NCBI GenBank assembly: GCA_021613335.1
Contig: JAJTWR010000266.1
Coordinates: 172,001 to 236,000, forward strand
Reading direction: 5' to 3'
Source of the DNA: Whitmania pigra
Lineage: Eukaryota; Annelida; Clitellata; Hirudinida; Haemopidae
DNA: 64,000 bases
The notes beneath the pieces were generated by a model. The model did not search any database, was not told the DNA's origin, and saw only the letters and a list, made by a program, of their open reading frames with translations. The position numbers were made by a program, and so were the translations under genes. Positions 56,173 through 64,000 of this stretch are shown here, one piece after another (positions within the stretch are counted from its first letter, which is position 1; each line of letters begins with the position of its first letter).

Positions 56173-57153
56173 AAAAATTGAAAGTCGCAAATAATTTTTA
56201 AATATTGGTTTATTAAAAATAAATGTAATCGTTTTAAAGTGAACAATTCATAAACAAAGTTATGATTGGCCATCTGCGCATCATCATCATCATCATTACC
56301 ACAACCATGACCCTTATCTCCACCATAATTTATGCTTTTGCACTCACTTTTCGGTTCTTCCTGTCGTCAACAGCATCATTCCTCCTCCAATCATGCACTC
56401 TTTCATTCAGTCGATTGTTCAAACAGAGATTTTTTGTCTCAAAGGTCTTCAGTTCGAATCCCCTGCTGAACTTTCGTGTTTCTGAATCAACAACACATGT
56501 AAGGCAATCAAAACTAAGTCAAGTATAAGGAATATAATTTCTCACATAATTTCTAGAGCAATATTTACTGTAACGAGGAAAATAACATTGCAATAAAAAT
56601 ATTATTATTGATATTTTTATGACAATTATGATGTCTCAAGCATGAAACTCACATTGTGAAGAAGTTCTTCAGGAACAGCGCAGTTGATTTTTAAAAATAA
56701 GTTTTGAATTCGCAAAATATGATGTCGTCTTCACAATAATTAATAAAAACAAATGAATACTTTTTATTCCGAATAAATTATTTTCAATTATTTTCACCAA
56801 AATCTTGTAACTGTTCGTATTGAAATCGTTCGAAATAATAACAACTTCAAGACAAAAATATTCGTTCAAGCCGAATGCAGCCCCGGTTCTTATTTATCTA
56901 TGTTGTCGTATCTATGTCAACAACGTTGTCAAGGCAACCCTTCCGTCGTCATGAACACTCGGTCCGTTCGAGGTCGCTGGGCACGGATGAACGAATGGAG
57001 AAATGGATGAGTCGGTGAATGATTGAATGAATCAATGAATGGAGGAAAGGACAAAGAAATCGAATTAATAAATTAATGGAAAATTGACAAAAGTATGAAT
57101 GTGTTTTATTTAAAATGTAAATTAACTATAATTTTATTACGTATTCTTTATTA

Positions 57154-57213
<60 letters not shown>

Positions 57214-57528
57214 TATGTTTTCTAAATTTAATTTTTTCACAAATGACTTCGGAGCATAAATTATTTAAATTGAGAAATAAAAAAAAAAAAAGACAAACAA
57301 ACATTGAATATGAATCCAGCACAAATGAATCACCTAATCATTCATTAATTCATTCGTTTGTTCGTATCTCTTCGGAAGGAGCGATCTTTTTTTAAACCCT
57401 ACGTTGCCAAGGACTCTTCAGGTTTCTATGCAGAGTTATGCGTTCGCCTTGAATTGATAAGTGACCAAACCATTTAATAAGTCATATTGACGATGACGAT
57501 GATAGCAGTCATGAAACTATCGCGATGG

Positions 57529-57564
<36 letters not shown>

Positions 57565-57750
57565 CGACGATGACGATAACGGCTAAATCAATTGATCACA
57601 TTGATGTAGATGATATTGTAAAATCAACCAATATTCATTCATTCGCACCCTTACGTCTATTCCTGACACCTGGATACCAGCCAGTGCGAGATTGTTGATA
57701 CAGTAACCATGGAGTTGATACATGAGTCTTAATTAAAAAACAAAACGCAC
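56173..57750. other. Gap with microsatellites
   Basis: Contains (ATT)n at about 57155-57213 and (GAT)n at about 57525-57565. A donor-like CACAAT|gtgagt on the minus strand at about 56653 follows an open stretch reading VPEELLHN and could be a small exon of the serine-rich gene, but its acceptor is not clear. Confidence 0.4.
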
Positions 57751-57849
57751 CTCCGTTACCAGGGGCAACCATGCCGCCGTCCGACGCCGACTCACGGAAG
57801 GTCCATGCTTTTGGATCCAGCGCCTTTGTTTCTTCATCCAATTCGTTTG
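57751..57849 (-). CDS. Candidate internal exon, unknown gene
   Basis: An open 99-nt segment between an acceptor (ATCAAG|CAAACG) and a donor (GGAG|gtgcgt). It starts and ends in phase 1 and encodes LDEETKALDPKAWTFRESA and then DGGMVAPGNG. Composition is protein-like and its GC is higher than the flanks. It could belong to the serine-rich gene downstream on the same strand (another exon would be needed to correct phase) or to a separate gene. Confidence 0.4.
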
Positions 57850-59017
57850 CTTGATTGGTGAGGCAATGATGATGATGATGATTATTATTATTATTTTAAA
57901 GGGTAATGGTGATTACGATTCATATTACAATAATCATCTCGTCTCGATGCACAAATATCGACTTCTTATGAACACCTATTGCTGAGAAATTGAGTTTATT
58001 TTTGCTAATATAATTTGATAAACAATAATTACGTCATAAATCGTGTGATTATTATTTTTACAAATTTATTCAGAATATCAATTTCTACATAACATTCATG
58101 AACATAGTCCTTTTCTATCTATTCTTTCATTCACTTTAAATAAATGTTACGTTCCTAGCTTATATTCTTGAATTCCCTACCATAGACACAAGGGAACTTC
58201 CAATCTTGCCCCATCAATATTCTTCAATATTTCAAAATCTTATAAATTATGAATTGTACATATTACATATTACAAATTGTATTTTTAAACAGTTCAGTTA
58301 TTTTTTTCTAACATTTGGATTGATCTCATGTTAATTTGTTAATGAGAATCATCTGATATTTTCTTGAAATATTATAACTGCTTTTTTTTTCACGACTTTA
58401 ATGTGTTTTTGAGTTCAATTTTTCTATTATTGAATAAAATTTTTCAAGATTTTATCAACATATTTGTTTATGTTTCATTCGCTAGATGTCAGCAACGTTA
58501 ATAGAATTGTAATACATTCGCTATTTGTGTGATTTATAATTCATCCGGTAGGTGGCTGAAATATTTATAAAAATTTATATTTCATTCGCTAGTCGCCTCA
58601 ATTTATTTACACTGTCATTTATCTGAAATTATTGAAGGTTATTATGAAAACATCGTAAAAAAGTAAATGAAGATATTGATAACATTAAAAGGCTTTAAAA
58701 TTCATCACGAAAACCTTTGGAATGACTCGTCGAGAGAATCAGAATTTGAATGTTTCAGAGATACGAACTCACGCACAATTTTATTGCTAATTTATTTTTA
58801 AATAATCAGTATAATCTATGGCTTGAATGAAATTAAATTAATTTAAAAAGTTTGTTAAAAATGAAATCAGTTTCATGAGATTAACTGTCTTTTTTCATTT
58901 TCTTCTTTTCAAACCTTGAGCAGTTACAATGATTTGTTTAATTGTTAACTTATCGATCATAACTAAATACTAAAAATATTTAAAAATAAATTCAAAAATG
59001 TTAAAAAATGCAACAAG
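57850..59017. other. Gap with a diverged TAGATGGCG-type repeat
   Basis: AT-rich. At 58475-58600 there are four diverged copies of the motif seen at 29135-29570 (CATTCGCTAGATGTC, ATTCGCTATTTG, TCCGGTAGGTGGC, CATTCGCTAGTCGCC). Otherwise no feature. Confidence 0.55.
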
Positions 59018-62000
59018 TTATAAAATACATTTATTGCGTACTTTTAAACCTAAATGACTCACAGTGATTTCTTTTCTTTCGCTGACCAGTCCTGCCCTAT
59101 TGAAGGTGTGAACGAAGACGGCATATCTTTCCGATGACCTACACGAACAAGGGCAGCTACGGATTTTGAAATTCATGAGGCGTCGATAACAATATCCGGA
59201 GACGGAGCAAGTGCAATCTATGTCTCCTCTTTGACACGTTTCTGCTGTGAACTGATCGAATAAGTTATGCGAATTATTGCTCATTACTCCAATATTTTAG
59301 ATTTACATGTAAAAATGTTTAATATTGCGCAATTATTATTAATTAATGTACTAACCTCTCCATGACCTATTGTTGTCTGTTCAGTAACATCCACGTAAGA
59401 GTAGTTTCCGCCTTTTAATCCTGATTCCATATCCACCGCCTCCACCGTGATGCTAGTCATGAAAATATAAAAGAATAATAAAGCTATTCATTTACTCAAT
59501 TAATTATTAATTTAAAATTATTATGTAACATTAGTACATTTGAAATATATTTATATATAAAAAATAAAATTATGCAACAAAATGCTGTCTCCGACCTACC
59601 TCAGACCTTGTTTTCCAAGACTTTGATCGCTGACAAGATTAACAATAGTAGGAGGTGTTGTATCGACAACAACCTGATATTTCTCACTTATCAATCCACC
59701 AGCCACATCATAGCAAGACAAGTTTAACCAAACCATGTCTCCCAGTTGCAGCTTTTTGGCAGATATGTTGTACGACGTAAAAGCGGCGAATATCGTGGCA
59801 TGAGAATCGTAGGTTTCCTTGAAGGAAGTGCCATTTCTCTGGATGTAATAATCTAGCTGAAAAAACTGGATTCCATCGTACAACTTGACGGACGAATCTG
59901 CCGTTTTTCTCCCCGAACCATAAAGTCTGACCTTAACGTCGTCCATTCCCTCACTCCATTTTTCCACCGGCTTTGACCAATTGACATCGAATATGGCGTT
60001 GCTGTGGAATCTTGCGTACCAGGAAATGGTGAGGTGAGTGAGGTTGGAAATTTCATCGGGGTCGGTCAACCAGTAAATGCCTGAAGATGGATCCCTAGCG
60101 GCCGGATGAATACGCACAGGAAAATCCTGACGAACCAGCATGAGAGATTCGTTGATGTAAGAGAATATTTTTCTGACTTTGGCGTAATTGCCCACTTTAT
60201 CGTATACTGTCAGCTCAATCGAATATATACCAGGCTTAGAGCAGTTGTAAGGAATGCTGTATTGATGGGGCTTCAAATCCTGATGGAGGAGAGGTCGGTT
60301 GCCTTCTTTCACATAGAACTTTTTTTTATCGTCCAACTTGAGCAAGAAAATCTTTACATTGTATTTCTCCAGACCCGAATCTAGGTCTTTCCACATGTAA
60401 AATGCTGGCCTTATCAGAGCTTTCTGAAAAAACGTTGCCTTTTTAAATTTGCATAAATTAGGTTCGAATTTGTTTACATTTCAAATTAACACTTGTCTGA
60501 AAATTTTCTATTTTTAAACCTTTTTTTTGTAATGTAATCGTTAAGAATGTGAATTTCCAACGAGCAATAAAAGAGCTAACATTGGTGATGTCCTCTTCGA
60601 GATAAATAGGATAAATGTTGCACGAAGGAAAACAGTGTTCCGGTGGCTTACGATCCAACTTGAATGAAACACTTTGAACTGAATATTGACCGTTAAATAA
60701 TTTCTTTCCGTCGTTTTCGTTTTCTTGTGAAATTCCCATTGTATGACCACCAAGTTTAGCAAACGCCATCATCCGTATACTTATTTGGAAGTAAACATTT
60801 TTATAATAGAATGATTCGCTATATTTTTTTTTTAATTTATAGAAAAACGACTGCTTAAAATATTTTAATGATGAATTAACTTCACATTTCACTGTGTTCC
60901 GATACTTCCATGATGTTGTCCAAGCGGCATTCTTCGTTCCATTTTGGCATCGATTCGTTAGCAAATCCGCATTTAAAGTTTGTCGCTAATCGTACGAACA
61001 TCACGTCAATGCCAAACAAAATGAAATGAAAATTGTTCAATCATTCAACTTACAAATGTTTTCCTTGTCGTAAAATTCGACGAACATTTGCGTGATTCCA
61101 AACTTGGACTGATTCCCATTAAGGGTGGCAAGATGGCTACGCAAGTTCTGGGGCAGAGATGCCCTAAAGGTGACAGTGAACCTCACCAGACCCCCGCTGG
61201 ATAGCCATGCCGGTTTAGTGTCACTACAAGAGATTCTCCTTGTGACTCCACTTTTACCGTTTTCTCGAAAGTCAATGAGGCACGTCTTTATATCAGGTGT
61301 TTGATTGACTTTAGATTAAAAAATATTAATTTAGCTCCTTCACTGGATATTCTATTGTCTTCTATTGTAATCTAACATCACACAATTTATCATCACATTT
61401 TACTGTCAGTACTAATCTTCAATGTTTTACCATAAGATTCTAATTTAGTAAATACTGAGCATTCTTAATCCTCCTTCAAACCAAGCATTTAATTTACATC
61501 AATTTATATTAATAACCTGTCTAATGATACAAAAAGTCTGGAAATGCTGAGCTACAAAACAACATCAGCCCTAACCCTGTTTATAACAATATGGTAAACC
61601 TAACTTTTAGAATACAAATGATTATGTGAAGATGAGAGTACAAAAAGTGAGGGGATGTTTACAAACTTTCTGTGCAACTCTCTCCTTCAAAACCAGGGGG
61701 ACAATGACAACTCCCATCCTTACAACTTCCAGGAAAGCATGATTTACCATGAGGACAGGATGCTAAGACGAATACAAGACTTTCAAAAATCTTATGAAAC
61801 AAAAATTTAATAATTATTACAATTTCTGAGACATTTTCTCTGAAAGAATTACAAGCAATAATTTATGATGTTAGACCAATGACATTTTTCAAAATTGAAG
61901 CTTCACCTGAAATGCATTTTCCATCTTCGACTTCTCCCAGGCACTTACACGTCCCTGGTTCAATACAAAACTCTCCATACTTGCATGTACTGCAAATTGC

Positions 62001-62590
62001 TGTCAAAAATTAAAACCTATTTAAATCTCATGGTGGATATTAATCACATAATTAATTAATTTATATCTATGTAAGTTACATAATTTAGGCATTTGTCTGG
62101 CCAATCACCTCAAAGTTGAACTTACGAATTTCACAGTTGACTCCAGTCCAACCAAATTGACAAACTGTCTCTAAGATCTTTTCGTCCCTGTCTTCAAAGT
62201 AGCAATGTCTACCTCTGCAAAATCAGTTATTTAGCAGACGAATTGTCCATTAAAATGTAAAAACTTGAAATGATACTACTGTTTGTTGTTGCAGACTGGT
62301 ATACTGAGTCGAAAACAATCTTTGTAAGAGAACTTGATGCATATTTCTTTTCGTTTGACATTCCACACAAGTCTTTCGTAAGTTCTTCCGTTCTTAGTGG
62401 ATGGTGTCAGGGGACTAGGAGAATAATGGAGATATTTGTAATAACCCTTTTTAAAAATAGCAATTGAAGATAACATAAACATTCTTTAAAAAGAGAAGCA
62501 GACGAAAAAGTGTGTCATACCTAGTTGGAGGAATGGCAGTCGTGATGGATTCTGATGGCGGTTGTTCTGTTTCTTTTGTGGTTCCTTCTA
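59018..62590 (-). CDS. Secreted or membrane protein with EGF-like modules (5' end missing)
   Basis: Ten exons in phase: 62521-62590, 62126-62214, 61907-61999, 61667-61762, 61054-61308, 60886-60985, 60581-60779, 59600-60423, 59356-59452 and 59018-59251. A Thr/Pro/Glu-rich segment (ESITTAIPPT) is followed by three Cys-rich EGF-like units, the third clear (CPHGKSCFPGSC, CHCPPGFEGESC). Then come about 450 residues with two copies of a beta-sandwich-like pattern marked by KLDRKPPEHC and VDTTPPTIVNL, each followed by a W/SG-type motif (DLDSGLEKY; DMESGLKGG). A final Cys-rich module (CTCSVSGYCY, CPCSCRSSERY) ends the protein. NxS/T sites are frequent. The start exon was not found. In the last exon a strong donor (ACT|gtgagt) competes with a stop at 59018 and an overlapping AATAAA, so the 3' end is uncertain. 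Likely extracellular; orthology not recognised. Confidence 0.7.
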
Positions 62591-64000
62591 CTTTTAGAAA
62601 AACCACAAATTGATAAAATAAATTAATGGTATAAATTGAATAACATTGACGTTTGACTAAACGCAGTTTGTCAATTAACTTTCTAAGCTTTTTCCGACAA
62701 AAATTAGATGTTAGGATAAACTAATTATCTGAATTATCTAGTGCCAAGTACTTTATGAAACTTTTTAGAGTTTCTTAAAATCAAATCTTGCTAAAACTTT
62801 CTTGTCTCAAAACTTTATCCTCTTTAAGTGCGCCAAAAATTGAATACAGATTACCGATTATTTGGAACAGAAAGAGAAATATCCAGCACAGCCCTAACGA
62901 CTTTGATCTTCTGCTGTCATTCATCGCTAAATATAACGCTTTATTAAAGATGCCCGACATATACCCACAGTCTGAAATACAAACACAAATACCTATCTCT
63001 TTTCAAATTTATTCAAAAAGTTTGCCTTTAGGACATGAGTATATCAAGTATCAGGCAAGTCCCATAAATTGTCAAACTCATTATAAATTCAGGATGTAAG
63101 TTTCAATCTCTAAACCATCCTTCGTTCGGCACAAGATTGGCCAAAAGAGGGAAACCACGATGATTAGAAACTGTTCCTTGTTGAACTATTTATAAGCCTC
63201 CAATTATCAGTGACCTTAATTTTTTGTCTTCGTTTTTGGAGCTTTGGCAGACACTGCTTTCAGTGAAAAAGCTGAGAAGGATCTAAAACACTTTGAAAAT
63301 TAAGTTAAAATAGATTTAATTTACTGCTTTTTATATTTTAAAAATCACAGGGGGGAGCCATACCCCCAAATCAATCAACTGAAAGGACGTGTTGGTATTA
63401 ATGTGTCTCTAAGTAATTAACGAATAACAAATATTTAGAAAGCATTGATGTCTTAATATTGATATTTTATAAATTTGTTAAGACCAAAACATGAAGATAA
63501 ATGAACATTGAACCAATTTTTAGAAATGTCATAACCTTTTTTTCGTTAGCAGTTTAAAAATTATGATGATGCCGTAAAACATTTAAAGAACAAAAGGATG
63601 TCTTTCTTTTAACTTGCGCGCGAAATTAGCCAGAACTTGAGATTAGACTTTTTTGTGCAATGGTCCAAAAAAAAGAGAAGTCTAGACAATCCCACAGCAA
63701 TTATTTCATCGCTAATGATGGTCTCATTTTCGAATCAGTAATGGTTGTAAGAAATTGTTGGTTATCATTTGGTACATTTGCTTGTCATTTCGAAATTATC
63801 AATTCGCCAAAGGTACTGTATACACATCAAAGCATCTTCGAAACTTATATTTTGAACTGTTTGCAATTTGAGAATAAATCATTGACCGTCTTTATTGACT
63901 TCAATAACCTTCAAAACAAAAAAGGCTCTCAAACAATGTCGCAAAGTCAGTGTAACACACGACATAAATCTGTATCATTTTCAGCTCAGGTTAACTTCAA
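62591..64000. other. Right-hand end of window, no supported gene
   Basis: The 5' exon(s) of the EGF-type gene should lie here or beyond the edge. No signal-peptide exon with the required phase-1 donor could be recognised. The 103-codon plus-strand reading at 62788-63099 has no motif. Confidence 0.45.

Noticed and set aside
56440..56475. tRNA B-box-like AGTTCGAATCCCC
   Set aside because: No A-box, anticodon arm or pairing acceptor stem at the right distance.

Overview
The window is genomic DNA from an invertebrate animal. It is AT-rich, its genes are split by short GT-AG introns, and it encodes animal-specific families (PTK7, NUP98-96, RNF13/167-type PA-TM-RING ligase, PRKX, beta-arrestin, PPT1, B-box protein). 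TTAGGG-type repeats occur inside two introns. The phylum cannot be fixed from the sequence. Gene models were built by hand from homology, splice sites and reading phase. For the conserved genes nearly every exon junction closes in phase.

Layout, left to right. 47-5794 (-): extracellular half of a PTK7-like receptor (signal peptide, seven Ig domains; kinase part off the left edge). 9084-19771 (+): complete 35-exon NUP98-NUP96 precursor. 20381-28798 (-): four tandem, unrecognised paralogues (called A-D here), each with two small related helical, SAM/death-fold-like domains, an FPxEYxEH linker and a divergent hydrophobic tail. 29692-30406 (+): small orphan gene E, divergent from D across a 105-bp higher-order repeat. 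31762-34383 (-): PA-TM-RING ubiquitin ligase. 36696-38532 (-): B-box protein with a degenerate RING. 39095-41779 (-): cytosolic HSP70 ending in EEVD. 42074-44707 (+): palmitoyl-protein thioesterase. 45607-49462 (+): beta-arrestin. 50335-53603 (-): PRKX-type kinase. 54940-56172 (-): serine-rich ORF of unknown function. 59018-62590 (-): secreted or membrane protein with EGF-like modules.

The conserved genes are unrelated housekeeping or signalling genes and form no pathway together. The region that looks new is 20-30 kb. The four paralogues share a three-exon, all-phase-1 architecture. B, C and D each carry a perfect NF-kappaB consensus (GGGRNNYYCC) just upstream of the start; A and E carry near matches. 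This suggests a locally duplicated, possibly NF-kappaB-controlled family of membrane-anchored adaptor-like proteins. That reading is an inference and needs expression and homology searches.

Repeats include a tRNA-derived SINE with a second partial copy in a NUP98 intron, a 21-bp minisatellite at an arrestin splice donor, a long (AAT)n tract, two interstitial telomeric tracts, and a TAGATGGCG repeat at two loci.
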